The notes: generated by a model from the sequence alone, not told the origin. A DNA stretch of 64,000 bases from Cordilura impudica (GCA_963682025.1 OY821520.1:4843613-4907612); one strand, 5' to 3'; shown: positions 10,708 through 22,149, numbered from the stretch's first letter. Numbers and translations: made by a program.

Positions 10708-11529
10708 CCAGGCTACAAATGAATTACATTCCTACTTACAAATATATCAAAAGGGTGGTGTATTTTGTAAGCAGATATCATTACTGGTAATAGAACAAAT
10801 AATGACTATTGGAAGCTATGAAATACCTAAAGCACAAATTAAACACATCATTGTATATTTATAGGGCTGTTTAAATTAACGTTATTTGAAATTTTTTTGA
10901 GAAATTTCATTAAAAAATGTTCTACCGGCTAGTAGTCTCAGGTGCAAAAATATACAATGTTAAAGAGGACACTTTCGCCTTTCTCCGGATCGTATACGTT
11001 TCTTGTTCCCTTTTGTTTCCTAGAAGCTCAATTCCACTAAAGTTGAAATTTGACACAAATATAGTAGTTCAATAAATATTTCAGAACACCCCTAATATTA
11101 AATGGTAGGGCTCCACTTACAACTTCTAAAGACTACAATCTACCAATCTAAAAAGGATCCCAGGTCATTATCGGTGATAACTTGCGAGTAGTAACCATTT
11201 ATTTTTGATAAAAAACAAAAAAATCACCTTTTTCTGAGATTAAAAAAACAGATAGCAATAGTTTAAGTTACTGTTTTGGCTACCTTAATCTGGATAAATT
11301 AGCTATAAAATGGCGTTAACATTTTAAAAATCGGTGACAAAAAAATAAATTAGACCAAAAAATCGGCGACAAAACAAATTTCAGCCACAGTGCGTCGATG
11401 CTGTAAAGATATTATATTTAATATTTAGTATTATTTAAAAACAAGTATTTGATATCTTCAATCAAGAATCTAGCCCGGAACCTTCTAAATACCGGCTTTA
11501 AATACATAAAAATGTCTATTTTTGTATTT
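10708..11529. other. No gene or known repeat recognised
   Basis: A/T-rich DNA without a long open frame. Nothing supported beyond base composition. Confidence 0.5.
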
Positions 11530-12182
11530 CATGTGTAAACTTCTATACGCGCAGGGGGTATATTTTTATTCCACAATGCAATCACAAAAACAGCGTAACA
11601 TGTGAGACGTAAGACAAAATCGGTGTGACTTGTGATTGTATTGGTGAAAAAATTATGATATGTAATAGCCTGTTTGAAAATTAAATATAAAAAATAAAAA
11701 ACGAAAAATGAAAAATAAAAAATGAAAAATGAAAAAAAAATTGAAAAATGAAAAATAAAAAATTAAAAACGAAAAATGAAAAATAAAAAATAAAAAATGA
11801 AAAATAAAAAATTAAGAATAAAAAATGAAAAATGAAAAATAAAAAATCAAAAATGAAAAATAAAAAATTAAAAAATTAAAATGAAAAATAAGAAATGAAA
11901 AAATTAAAAATGAAAAACGAAAAATGAAAAATGAAAAAATTAGAAATTAAAAATGAAATATGAAAAATGAAAATTAAAAAATAAAATAAAAAGCGAAAAA
12001 TTAAAAAAATAACCGGTCAAAGTAAGAAGTAATAATAGATATTTTTATATTAGCAGAGCCCCTGCAGTTGTTTGCTATAAGTGATACATAGATGTCGCTT
12101 TCTGTTTGATTTTAAAAAAATGGCATAAAAAACCGTTAATTACTAGATGTTTACACATCTCCCCTGTGATCGGACTCACATG
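11530..12182 (-). mobile_element. H element with a short heptamer array (H3)
   Basis: On the minus strand the head TCATGTGAGTCCGATCACAG is at 12,182, the inverted motif at about 12,145, and the tail motif (GAAGTTTACACATG, two changes) at 11,530. Between them are the conserved CACAATGCAATCACAAAAAC block near 11,575 and a heptamer array of about 315 bp. Confidence 0.8.
11690..12005. repeat. Degenerate heptamer array (AAAAATG / AAAAATA)
   Basis: Units are mixed AAAAATG, AAAAATA, AAAAACG and AAAAATT on the plus strand. Compared with 6,427-8,440 the units are heterogeneous, so this array was not recently homogenised. Confidence 0.9.
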
Positions 12183-14229
12183 ATTTTTTCCAAATAAACT
12201 TCACAGTTTGTACCACTGCTTGCCAAAACAAATTGAGATATAAAAAAAAAAAATAACCACGCTTTGCCGATTTCCTCCCTCTCTCTCTTTAAATAATACA
12301 CCATACACAATAAAGCAACACATAAATATTTTTGCGGTCCAATATGGTAAACAAAAAAAAAAAAAAAATAAACTACGTAAATGTTACAATAAAACATGTT
12401 GAGCATCAGGAGTGACGTGGATAAAAGTAAACAAACAAGAAAATTACTATAGAAACAACATACACATAACCTACCCAAAGGGAAAACAGCAAACACCACA
12501 AACAATCTACTTTTGTAGAAATGAAAAAAACGCGAGGAAGAGAGAAAGAGAGAGAGCAAGAGAATAAAATCTACTGATTATGCGTTGTAATAAAGAAGGA
12601 AAACAGTATAAGGGAAACTCCAAAACACAGTTAATAATACGGTAACTTTAGGGAATAAACAACAGTTGCTGGCGAGAGTTAAATTCGTTAACATATATAA
12701 CAATCCGAAATATTAAATAAAATAAGGAAAATTGTCATAAACCTTAAATGGTGTAAAAGTGTAGCAAAAAAAACCTAAATATTACAGTGTATAGTATACA
12801 AATTGAAATTTTATAAACGTTTATGATTACGCTAAGGAAACAGATTTCTCTAAACAAAATACAGTTAAATCTTAATTATATAAAAAATTTATAAAATAAT
12901 CATGAAAATGGCACAAACCAATAATCCAGGTATGATGATTATAGTTCTTAAAATAAGATATAGTATTTTTTTTTTGCTGAGCCAATGGTTGTGTTTTACA
13001 CAGCAATATTTATTTATAGTGTAATTGAAAATGAAAGTTAGTTTGTGTACCCCAGACATATTTTTTTTTTGATTTTCACTTCATTTCGCAATTTATACCT
13101 GTAAACTTTCTAAGGCTGTGTGTAAGGCTGTGCATAAAGCAGTTATGTTTGGTTTGATACAATAAAAACGTTTTCATGCATGTTTAACTCCGCAGTTAAA
13201 CCGAGTAAAGAATCTATTTATCAAGGTATACAGTATTGCTTTAAGAAATACACCCTGAATTAAATATTTGAATTTTTGAAAGCTTAAATGTTATCCTTTT
13301 AAAATGTTGCTTTATTATACGAACAACGGCTTTCTAGTTAATTAAAAAAAAAAGAAAACTATTTCCAGTCTAGTTCAAATCAAATAAATATATTATGCAC
13401 TAAAGCTATGCAGGTAGTTTTGTAGTACTGAATTCCGGAAAACATTTATCATCCCTAATATATATTATTCAAAATACTATCGCTGTAGTTCAAACATTAT
13501 GCTGGCGTTGATAATGATGGAAAAATGGGGTATATTATATATGTACGTCGAAGCATACATACATTACACACTTTGATACACACACATACGCATACACTCA
13601 CACACGTACAGAAAAATACTTTAAATATAAACTGATACAAAAACTTTTATTAAAATTTATTTAAACGGGTTTCTCATAATTTGAATTTATAATTGTTATT
13701 TTTTATCGCCGAGAAGAACTGATATTATGAGAGATTTTTGAACATACATACATTCCCTTTCGTTCTAGTGTAAAATTTTATAAGTAGGCGTTTGTTTATA
13801 CTTTTTTTATTGCGTTCTGTTCTCCTTAAGAACGATTTTATCTGTTTTTGATAAAATTTTTTACTTCATTCATCTTTTATATGCTTAAATATAACCTTGA
13901 AATGTGAAGCAGTTTATTCTGACACAGTTTCTTTTGTTCTAAAATGTGAGCGTTGTTGTTTAAAAATTTATTAAAACTCCAAAAATTACAAATATGATAC
14001 ATTAAATTTTTGATTTACTTTAATTTTAATTTAGATAATGTGTAATTTTAACTCGAAATAAAATAATATAATTTTATAAATGCACAACGAATACTTTTTA
14101 ATTAATAAATGTTTAGTAAATAAATAAAGCTTTACGATTTTAATAAACCCGATTCTTGCTTAATATTTGTTAGTGCAGATAACATATTTTCCGATAAGGA
14201 ATAGATATGTATGTATGTATGTATGTATT
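12183..14229. other. Transposon-poor stretch, possible unique DNA
   Basis: No copy of the repeat families seen elsewhere was recognised here. It contains a purine run (GA-rich, 12,538-12,566) and an ATGT microsatellite at 14,205-14,229. A candidate first exon is listed separately. Confidence 0.45.
12902..12931 (+). CDS. Possible first coding exon of a host gene
   Basis: ATGAAAATGGCACAAACC at 12,902 encodes MKMAQT, continuing NNP, and then meets CCAG|GTATGATG, a reasonable fly splice donor at 12,932. The second ATG (AAAATGG) has a good start context. The region upstream to 12,540 is a plausible 5' leader and is free of recognised transposons. If unspliced, the frame runs only 40 codons to a stop at 13,021. 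I do not recognise the peptide and cannot see a next exon, so this is a weak suggestion. Confidence 0.22.
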
Positions 14230-14389
14230 GCTTAATAACACTAAACAGCAAGGTTTTAGACTGGAGCAACCAAATATCATTCCTAGGCTAATTTGGTGGG
14301 CTAATTTTAAATCTGTAATTGGTTTTTCTCTATCACGTCAGTTTTTCAAGATAAAAAAAATGTTTTTATTCGGTTTTTACATAAAAAAA

Positions 14390-15110
14390 TCATTAGTTTA
14401 TTTCAAAATCAATGAATTTCCAAAAGTGAACGTCGTTTGTATTTTGTTGGTTCGGTTTCAAGTATTCGAGTCCAGCAATAGTCTCCCAGCATGCTTTTGT
14501 CCCAATATCTTTGATAATTACTTTAAATTTTCATTAAATCTTGGTGAGCACGCTCCCCTTGTTCGTCGCTCACCGCACCTATGTTTTGTTGAAAAAATCT
14601 AAATGCGAATGAAGAAAATGCATTCGTGCGCCTAATTCGTGATAATTTTTCAATAATTCAGCAACAATTTGTCTGTAGTTTTCACTCTTATTGTTTCCAA
14701 GAAAACTGTCCACGATGCTCTTGAAAGATATCCACACTTTTTCTCCAAAAACATTGTGAAAAATTGTCATTATTCAATAGCTTCCTGATCCGAGGGCCAA
14801 CAAGTAAGCTTTCTTTGATTTTATCATATGAAATTTTAGGAAAAACCGCTAACAAATATTTAAATGCTGCATCATCTTTGTCCAGAGCCTTGATATAGTT
14901 TTTAAAAAGGCCCAATTTTATGTTTAGCGGCGAAAGAATTAATGGTTTATTTGAATTGTTTTGTTTTCCTGGTGAATACTAAGTTCTTTTTGGCCACTCT
15001 GTTCTGACGCAATGATGACATGTAGCGCGACTAACCCATAGACAAAGGAAACAACAATATTTTGTGAAACTTCCTGCATACCAGTCAACAATCCAATGAC
15101 CTGAAACAGA
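14390..15110 (-). pseudogene. C-terminal half of the copy A transposon protein
   Basis: After the acceptor at 15,111 the minus strand reads VIGLLTGMQE. Next comes LGLFKNYIKALDKDDAAFKY-like sequence (14,915), then VGPRIRKLLNNDNF. A frame change near 14,760 leads to SFLGNNKSENYRQIVAELLK and HFLHSHLDFF (14,600), then SDEQGERAHQD and DYCW near 14,490. This order (VGPQIRKL, LGN, HFLHSHLDFF, GER.HQD, DYCW) is the C-terminal half of the same arthropod transposon protein. Frameshifts and a stop show it is not functional. Confidence 0.7.
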
Positions 15111-15679
15111 TTAAAATACAGTTATTTACGATGGTCTATATATAAGTGTATATATTAGGGCGGTTCGATTTGTAGGGAGGGAAAAAAAATCGCTCAAGGG
15201 ACAAGGAAAATCATATTCTAGGGATCAAAATAAGAAACTTTGTCCAAGGAACCATACCTCTAAAACGAATTCTGATGTCCCGACTTTTGATCTGTCTGTC
15301 TGTCTGCCATGGGGCAACCTCATTTCCCCTCATGCAATTGATCTGAAACTTGGCCCATAATCTTGTTGTGACTACAGATTAATTTTGGGGTAGTAACGCA
15401 TAGCCACCGTAGTCACGGAGTGATCTAAAAGTTATTTACCCTCATCCGATCGATCTTTTTGAATAACATAACATAGTCAAGGCGTCTGATTATTATTTAT
15501 TAGCAGAGTAGAAGATACGTATACGTATGAGTGTTAATTTTAATATTAAATCAAACATAGTCAGCCCAATTCTAAACAAAAAATGGGGGGTGCCAGGTGC
15601 CACTGGCATGGGTGGGTTGGCCCTCCAAAGTTAGTGGGGGTCATACATTTTGACTCGATTGGGGCACTCTAAATGGGTA

Positions 15680-17701
15680 TTTTTCTTTTAAGAGCTTTTT
15701 GGTCGCTTAGTGGGATGGGAGTGGGATATCTATCAAAATAAATATTTTGTTTGTCAAGACAACGGTTTTTCAATTTTTCACAAATGCACTTTTTTGAATT
15801 TTTTCCTATTTGTGTCTAAAACCTTACAAATAAAACTTATACTGAGAAAGTAGACAAATTAACCTTTCCGAAGGTATGTAACATACCTAACTAAAATTTC
15901 ATACCTTCGATACTGTAATACCCAGAATATGTTAACCTCAGGAAAAAAATCACTTTTTTTCTATAGAAATGTTGAAAAATTATTATTTTTTATTTATTTG
16001 TAATAATAATTAAATTAGTATATAATAATAATAATATTAAAAATAAAAAGATAAATAATTTGATAAAATTTAATCTTAATTACTTTGGATCCATTTATAT
16101 CATAACTATTTTTATACTTAATTTATTGTAGCTGATAAAGTATTTATGTCTTGTAAATTTTTAAATACCCAGTCTTTCATCCAGCTTTTTGTCGTCTTTA
16201 TTTACTGCGTTTTTTTGTCAACCCTTTCTTGGCGTTACTAGGTTCTGCTGTTGATTTTGCTGCTGGTTTATTTGTTGGCTTTGGAAAGAAATCGCATTGA
16301 ATAGAGGCAGAAAACTTTTTCAACTTGAGTGTTCCATCGACAAGCGATATAAAAGCATGGTATTGAGCGGTGCCATCGATTGTTACCGCAGCATCGAATC
16401 TGCTCTTCAGTGTTTTCAATGATTCCTGATGATCCTCTTTGCTACTAAAAACTATTTTAGTTTCTTTACAATAAATCTTTGCCCAATGGAATAAAGCACT
16501 CGCATCTAAGATGCGATCTTGATGAGAGCACTGGGGGCTATACTTCGCTGCATTTCTTTTAAGGTTTGCTCCAATACCATCACATATTCCTTTACCATGA
16601 GCAGTAGGATGAAAATGCCACTCAGCTGGCATTCCAAAATCTTTTTCATGAGCCATAAGATTTGCGAAGCTACTTTTGTTTTCAAAATGTTGACGAGCTC
16701 CGTGCGAAACGTAGTAGACCTTCTTTACTGTAAATTTAGATTTTAGAAATTTTAGTATTCTCTTCTGGTACTCATAAACTGCAACGGTATCATGTTTTAA
16801 ATCGTCGGATATGATTGCCACACTTTTGTGTTCCAGTTTTTCATCTTTCATGTAGTAAATAACTATTGTGAATATACTGTGGAATTCTGAAGAACATATT
16901 TATAGTTTTCTGCGAAATCATATGAAATAACGAATTCACCAGAATTCAAATGTATCTTCAAATCCTTGAAGACCATTGCTCTTTGACTGAAAATTATGGG
17001 TTCTCAAGTTTAGCAATCCTGTTCACATTTCTTCCACAAAATCATCCATATTTAAAATGATTGTTTTCAATGTGCATCTGTTAGTCTGAAGCCAAGAATC
17101 AAATTTGACCTCCTCTATATATTCTCGATTTAAAGAGTTGATTAAATTTTCTTTGATGAATGTGGTTTCTGGGCAGTTCACCTAAGTGGCAAGAAGTTGT
17201 TGCATTAGGACACATAGTCAATTTAAGGCAATCGTTGTTATCTTGTAAATCTTCTGGCGAATCATCTGTTAAATACTTTTAGTTGATTTCCTTCAACATC
17301 AGTTTAACATTTTCATGGTAAATGCAAACGCATACTGTGTGAGTTCCGCAGCTTCCTGCCAAAACGCAATGTTTTGGCCTCAATTGGGTAAATTTTGTGA
17401 AGCCAATTTTAACATCCTAGCGTTCAGATTGAAATGTTGCAAATAACTCTTTCAGGTTACAGAGAACCATTCTCTTCTGTTTTGTTATGAAGGTATGTTA
17501 CATACCTTCGGAAAGGTTAATTTGTCTAGTTTCTCAGTATAAGTTTTATTTGTAAGGTTTTTCACACAAATAGGAAAAAATTCAAAATAGTTCATTTGTG
17601 AAAAATTGAAAAACCGTTGTCTTGAGTTACAAAACATTTATTTTGATAGATATCTCACTCCCATCCCACTAAGCGACCTAAAAGCTCTTAAAGGAAAAAT
17701 C
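15680..17701 (-). mobile_element. 2-kb element with about 220-bp terminal inverted repeats
   Basis: Positions 15,680-15,898 are inverted at 17,486-17,701 with few differences. Landmarks are TTTAAGAGCTTTT, GTCGCTTAGTGGGATGGGAG and ACCTTTCCGAAGGTATGTAA. The unit holds the open frame at 16,198-16,851. The inverted repeats and transposase-like frame make it a DNA transposon, nested inside the intron insertion. Confidence 0.65.
16198..16851 (-). CDS. Transposase-like protein, 217 codons, open
   Basis: Starts with ATG at 16,851 (MKDEKLEHKSVAIISDDLKH) and is open to a stop at 16,198. Residues 57-110 (VYYVSHGARQHFENKSSFAN, then HEKDFGMPAEWHFHPTAHGK and CDGIGANLKR) match, as I remember it, a repeated arthropod transposon protein. 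Its usual form there is SDGA.SQYKN..NF followed by EDFG..AEWHFFATSHGK..CDGIGG. Here the Asp of SDGA is His and QYKN is HFEN, so a presumed catalytic or structural residue is altered. The Lys-rich C-terminus (NAKKGLTKKRSK) could bind nucleic acid. The family's own proteins are normally longer, so this is probably a C-terminal portion with a lost upstream exon. It may be inactive despite being open. Confidence 0.6.
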   Translation of the reverse strand: MKDEKLEHKSVAIISDDLKHDTVAVYEYQKRILKFLKSKFTVKKVYYVSHGARQHFENKSSFANLMAHEKDFGMPAEWHFHPTAHGKGICDGIGANLKRNAAKYSPQCSHQDRILDASALFHWAKIYCKETKIVFSSKEDHQESLKTLKSRFDAAVTIDGTAQYHAFISLVDGTLKLKKFSASIQCDFFPKPTNKPAAKSTAEPSNAKKGLTKKRSK

Positions 17702-18072
17702 CTAAGCTTTCTTATGAAAAAAAATGCCCTTTAAAAAAAAGGCAAAAAATGCTTTGATTTGGCAAAAAAAAAAAGTAAAAAAAATTTTTTTTTAAAGTAT
17801 TTTTTTCCGAAATATTGAAGAAATAGCTATCTAAGCTATTTGGGAGAAAATTTTCTAAGAACAATAGGTAATAAGTTACATGAATGAGAAAAACACCTGT
17901 TTGGCCAAAATGTCAAAATTTGATCCCCTCTAACTCAGAGAGATCTCGACCGATCTTGTTAAAAAATTGTGTTTAAACTATGCAAATTTCATCCCGATCG
18001 GAAGACATCGATTTCAAAAGTTGGTGCACTTGACATGAAACCCCCATATACAAAGAAATTTAAATCACACAC

Positions 18073-18830
18073 CTTAAGGTCACCGCAGATCTTCCAATTA
18101 TGATCGTTGTATTTGAGTAATGTCAAAATTTCAGTATTGATCCGTAATTTCCTTTTGTATTAATGGCATAAGCAATTGGTATGGATGGTTTTTCATTCCC
18201 ATTATGCAAAAGAAGAGCCTTTAAGCTGTACTTAGAACCACCAATAAATAATCTCCATTCAGTTTTATAATATGGATGGTTAATTTTTTAAAATTTTTTT
18301 CAATCAGTACAGTGTAGAATAGAGTGTTCCTTTTCAAAATATTCAGCCAATTCCAAGCTTCTATCTCAATAGATTGTTACTTTTGTCCCAACTGCAAGAT
18401 GTTTCCACTGCTGCATGCGTGAAGCTAGTAATTCTGCGTTTTGCTTCGTTAAAAGTAAATCCCGAATTAGATCACTCAGCTCAGCTTAAATGGCCCTCAT
18501 CATCAGCCTCATACAAATTCCATTGTTGATGAAAGATGTTTCGGACTCACTGCTCGTAGCACTAGCAATGACTGGTAATAGATCATTTAATATTTTTTCG
18601 ATTTTTCATATTGATTCCAGCAACTTTTGTTAAACAGAAATAACAATCGGTTTGGTGGTTACTTGACTCCCTCCAAAGTATGGGAATTGAAAAATCGAAA
18701 TAGATCTTCTTGCCATTTGACCACTTGTATAAAACAGTTCTGCAACTATTGCAAATTATCGCCAGCATGCGATAAAAAATAAACATTTTTTATGCCAGAT
18801 TCGAATTTAGCGTACCCAGATTAGTTAACA
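18073..18830 (-). pseudogene. N-terminal half of the copy A transposon protein
   Basis: Frames on the minus strand read CNSCRTVLYKWSNGKK and ILWRESSNHQTDCYFCLTK (18,740-18,610), then a region matching copy B's LLTQAELNDLIRD segment (18,480). They end with EWRLFIGGSKYSLKALLLHN and KICGDLK at the splice donor (CTTAAG|GTGTGTG, 18,073). The Cys pairs in CNSC and CYFC could form a zinc-binding site. I recognise the protein as a very common repeated arthropod transposon protein of unknown superfamily; the pairing of TQAELNDLIRD and EWRLFID blocks is its hallmark. Stops and frameshifts (for example near 18,583) make it dead. Confidence 0.65.
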
Positions 18831-18860
18831 AACATGCTTCGTTTCTGCAGTCATTTTTTT

Positions 18861-19234
18861 AATTTGTAGACCAGCGTAATTATTTACGTCAAAATCGCAT
18901 ATAAAATCATACACAACTATTCATACTAAATAAAATACATCATTGCCAATACTTTAAACCGAAAACAAAATTAATTTAGGCGAACAAATTGTTCAGTGTT
19001 TTTTTTTTTGTTTGTTTTACGAGTATATTGCCGTTTGTAAAATTAGAATGTTAACGACGAAAGTGAAAAAATATAAATTAAAAAAATAATTAAAAAAACA
19101 AACAAATTTTACGAACGAAAAATATATCTTATTATTTAGTGTAAATTCCTGATCCATGTTAGATATACATATTTCAAAATTTGGATTCAGTATTCAGTTC
19201 AGCCAGTATAAACATATTGATTGTTTAAGAGCTA
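18861..19234. other. No gene or known repeat recognised
   Basis: A/T-rich spacer between copy A and a partial M element. Confidence 0.5.
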
Positions 19235-19418
19235 AAAGTCTATATATTCATATTTGCGACCTGTAGTTTGATTACAAAATTTACATGGGCACACAGACGG
19301 ACGGACGAACGGACGGACGGACATCGCTAAATTGATGGGTCTATGTCAAATATTTTTGGTAGTTACAAACAGCAACACAAAGTCATTATACCCAAACCAC
19401 ATAGTGGTATAGGGTATA
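19235..19418 (-). mobile_element. Truncated M element (M3)
   Basis: Only the (GTCC)n region and the TATACCC head remain (minus strand head at 19,418). It breaks inside the block catatttgcgacctgtagtt. The repeat run has one changed unit (GGACGAACGGAC). Confidence 0.8.
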
Positions 19419-19510
19419 AAAAACAAAGATGAAAATTCTAAATTCGTTTATCTTTCAAACAAATCTAGTTGGCTACGATTTAATTTGGAACAATTAATTC
19501 AGTTATTTTT

Positions 19511-19884
19511 GATGTGTAAACATCTATACGCGCAGCGGGATAAATTTCTATTTCACAATACAATCACAAAAACAGCGTAACTCATATCGGTGTGAGCTGA
19601 AGCAGATAACGCTGTGTGACTTATGATTGTATTGGTGAAAAAATTATGATATAAAATTATTTTTTTATGCCACTTTTTTAAAAGCGTCATCTATGTATCA
19701 CTTATATACGTTTATATTAGGATATTTTTAACGTTTCACAGCAAAGGGTTGTTGAATTAGCTGAAACAGTTTTTGCTATAAGTGATACATAGATGACGCT
19801 TTCTGTTTGAGTTTAAAAAAATGACATAAAAAAATCATTAATTACTAGATGTTTACACATCTTCCCTGTGATCGGACTCACATG
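19511..19884 (-). mobile_element. H element without heptamer array (H4), 374 bp
   Basis: Tail motif GATGTGTAAACATC at 19,511 and head (ATCGGACTCACATGA) at 19,884. It has no heptamer array. Instead its middle has an inverted pair built on AGCGTCATCTATGTATCACT (19,684) and its complement (about 19,780), so the transcript or single strand could fold into a long hairpin. Almost the same length and content as H6. Confidence 0.85.
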
Positions 19885-20329
19885 ATTTTTTTTGCTTCAA
19901 ATCTACTTTCTCGTTATGCTTATCTCGTTATGCTTGAAGTTGTGACTTTTTAAAATTTTTTTTTTCACATTATTGTTTTAAACGCAGAACAGGAAGATGT
20001 GTTCAACATGAAGATGTGTTCAACAAAAAAAAAAAAAAAAAAAAAAATTAAGATGGCAAATAATTTTGATATGCATCGTAAAAGCAGAATTGTTTTTAAG
20101 TGATTCAAATTTGGCTTTCAGGTGCAGCAGCGAAAAACTTTTTGAACCGAATAATGGCAATTTTTTGGGAGCAATTGAATTGCTTTCTGTTTTTGTTCCA
20201 AAAGTGAAAATGCATCTAATATCAATAACTGAAGCGGAAAAAAAGAGCTGCATCTAATTTTTCTCCGAAAATTTAAAACGAAATTATTTTACAACTACTT
20301 AACTTCAAGAGTTTTACATATAATAGTAA
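19885..20329. other. Spacer with A-run, no gene recognised
   Basis: Includes an A homopolymer at about 20,025-20,047. Opposed open frames of 63-77 codons overlap here; neither has a recognisable motif. Confidence 0.4.
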
Positions 20330-20676
20330 TCTATAATATTAATAGGCTAGGCGATTTCTTGTGACCGATGTTTTGTTCTACCGTTTTAACCCAATTTTGA
20401 TCAAACGCATCTTATTTTAGCCATTTTACAGATTTACAGATTTTGAAATTTTTGCCTTTATTTTGAGTAATTTGCATTTAAATTTGCTACTAACACATAC
20501 ATAAAATTATGCAACGCTATGTATGTGTTTATTAAGTTTGTTAATGTGTTTGTAATAGAAATGAGTTTGTTTTTTTGTATTGATTTGTGAAGTGGCTATA
20601 ATTGATTAGCATCCCTTTAGGGTCTATAAAATTTCCTGGAATTTGCACTCGAATTTCTAAGACTGGAATCTGCTAG
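20330..20676 (+). mobile_element. Non-autonomous Helitron (He3)
   Basis: Flanked A|TC at the left (AGTAA|TCTATAATATTAATAG) and CTAG|T at the right. The hairpin before CTAG is partly decayed (CTCGAATTTCTAAG). Length 347 bp. Confidence 0.8.
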
Positions 20677-20689
20677 TTAATATTAATTC

Positions 20690-21350
20690 ATCAAAGTTCT
20701 TCTCCGCTTTGTAAATATAATGTACTCAACTGAAAAAAATTTAGCAAACGTCCTTATTGATATTGATATATGTGAGCTCAAAGCAGAAATTGGTGGTGAG
20801 TGTATCTCTAATTGTTGGAGATAAATTAAGCCATCTTATTTTAATAAATTAATCGATATTGTGAAAGATTCATTTCAAGAACAATGTGAATTGTATAATT
20901 CTTTAAATGAAATTTTTGGTTTTCTTTTCGATAATAAGAAGCTAAAAACTATAAATATAAATGAATTGAATACTAATTGTACAAGTCTAGCCAAACACTG
21001 GCGATGTTGAAGAGGTGGAATTAAAAAATTAACTTTCTATTTTAAAATATATTTTAAAAGATTATGGAGAATTTGAAATTCATTTTAGAAAGTATTTTTG
21101 AAAAACTATATATGAATATATATGTCTTATATTGAATAATTTTAATAATACCTTTTACCGTTGCTCATTGTGAACGATCGTTTTCAAAACTAAAATTAGT
21201 TGAAAATTATTTATAGTCTATAATGTCACAGGAATTACTTTCTATATCAGCAATACTGTCGATTGAAACTGCAACAGCCAGAACAATTGATTACAATGAT
21301 ATAATTGATGAATTTGCCAGCAAAAGAGCTCAAAAAATTACTTTATAATT
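20690..21350 (+). pseudogene. hAT-type transposase relic
   Basis: The clearest block, 21,155-21,350, reads FTVAHCERSFSKLKLVENYL, then MSQELLSISAILSIE and IDEFASKRAQKI. This is the C-terminal dimerisation region of hAT transposases of the ZMYM1-like group (usual form VTVAS.ERSFSKLK.IK..LRS.M.QERL). An upstream part (MYSTEKNLANVLIDIDICEL, 20,723) belongs to the same protein. An in-frame stop in the block (about 21,219) and others upstream show that it is dead. Only the C-terminal third of a full transposase is present. Confidence 0.75.
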
Positions 21351-21387
21351 TATCTGTGTTATTTTTTAAAATTAGAATCAATTAAAA

Positions 21388-22149
21388 ACAAGAAAGAAAA
21401 TTATAGTCGGTCTAGCCGACTATACGATACCCTATACCATGCGTTTAGAGAATAAGCATAAACCAAATTTGAGTGGCATTTTTATTAATTTTTTTGGCTG
21501 CACATATAAGAAAAAGTTCATATCGGATGCTATGTCTATATGGGGACTAGGTCCAAAAATGGACCGATCCTGACCATGGTTGGTAAAGTCTCTTGTATTT
21601 TGCGAAAATATATACAAACAAAATTTGAGATGAATCAATGCAATATTTTTGTTTTTTGATAGCTTTAAGTGAAGATCGGGAAGCAGCTCTATATGGGGCC
21701 TATGACCAAGATTTGTCATAGGGACCGTTTTTGGACTATTCATTAATAGATGTAATAAACACATACAAACCCAATTTGACTAAGATCTATACGACAATTT
21801 AGATCTTATGGCAATTTATGTCGATTTTATAGGGGCCATTTGTATGGGGGCTTGGTCTGAACATTGACCGATTCCAACCAATTTCAATAGCATTTATTCC
21901 ATGGCGATGAAAACTTATATACCAAATTTCATCAAAATATATTCATATTTGCGACCTGCAGTTTGATTACAAGGTTTACATGGACACACAGACGGACGGA
22001 AGGACGGACGGACATAGTTAAATCGATTCAAAAAAGTGATTCTGATTCGATCGGTATAATAAAAGATGGGTCTATGTCAAATATTTTTGGTTGTTACAAA
22101 CAGCAGCACAAAGTCATTATACCCAAACCACATAGTGGTATAGGGTATA
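21388..22149 (-). mobile_element. M element (M4)
   Basis: Full-length in outline. It has the terminal hairpin (AGTCGGTCTAGCCGACTATA), both ATACCCTATACCA motifs and a short mixed GTCC/TTCC run near 22,000. It is more diverged than M2, M5, M7 and M9. Confidence 0.85.

Larger units (their letters stand above)
15150..18047. mobile_element. Element inserted in the copy A intron
   Basis: Comparison with copy B places the insertion between about 15,150 and 18,047. The left end reads TTAGGGCGGTTCGATTTG, like the TAGGGTGGC start of the fold-back elements. The right end reads GACATGAAACCCCC, so the ends do not form a long inverted repeat. A shorter element with about 220-bp inverted repeats lies within it (15,680-17,701). 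A target duplication cannot be read because the site is TA-repetitive. Confidence 0.55.
15111..18072 (-). other. Intron of the copy A gene, expanded by insertion
   Basis: Donor CTTAAG|GTGTGTG at 18,072 and acceptor TGTTTCAG|GTCATTGG at 15,111 on the minus strand. The corresponding intron in copy B is only 78 bp (51,249-51,326) with the same splice sites and the same flanking codons. The extra 2.88 kb is inserted in its T/A-rich middle. Confidence 0.7.
14230..18860 (-). mobile_element. Transposon with an intron-bearing gene, copy A
   Basis: Segments here align over their length, in opposite orientation, with 45,780-52,590 (copy B). Shared landmarks on the minus strand are GAAACGAAGCATGTTTG (18,840), the N-terminal coding part, the intron at 15,111-18,072, the C-terminal coding part and the end near 14,230 (ggttgctccagtctaaaacc). 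The intron carries a 2.9-kb insertion that copy B lacks. Copy A retains an empty site for the H element found in copy B. Confidence 0.75.

Noticed and set aside
12176..12559. 127-codon minus-strand frame rich in F, Y, C and S
   Set aside because: It starts in the A/T-rich DNA beyond H3, crosses A and GA homopolymer runs, and has no recognisable motif.
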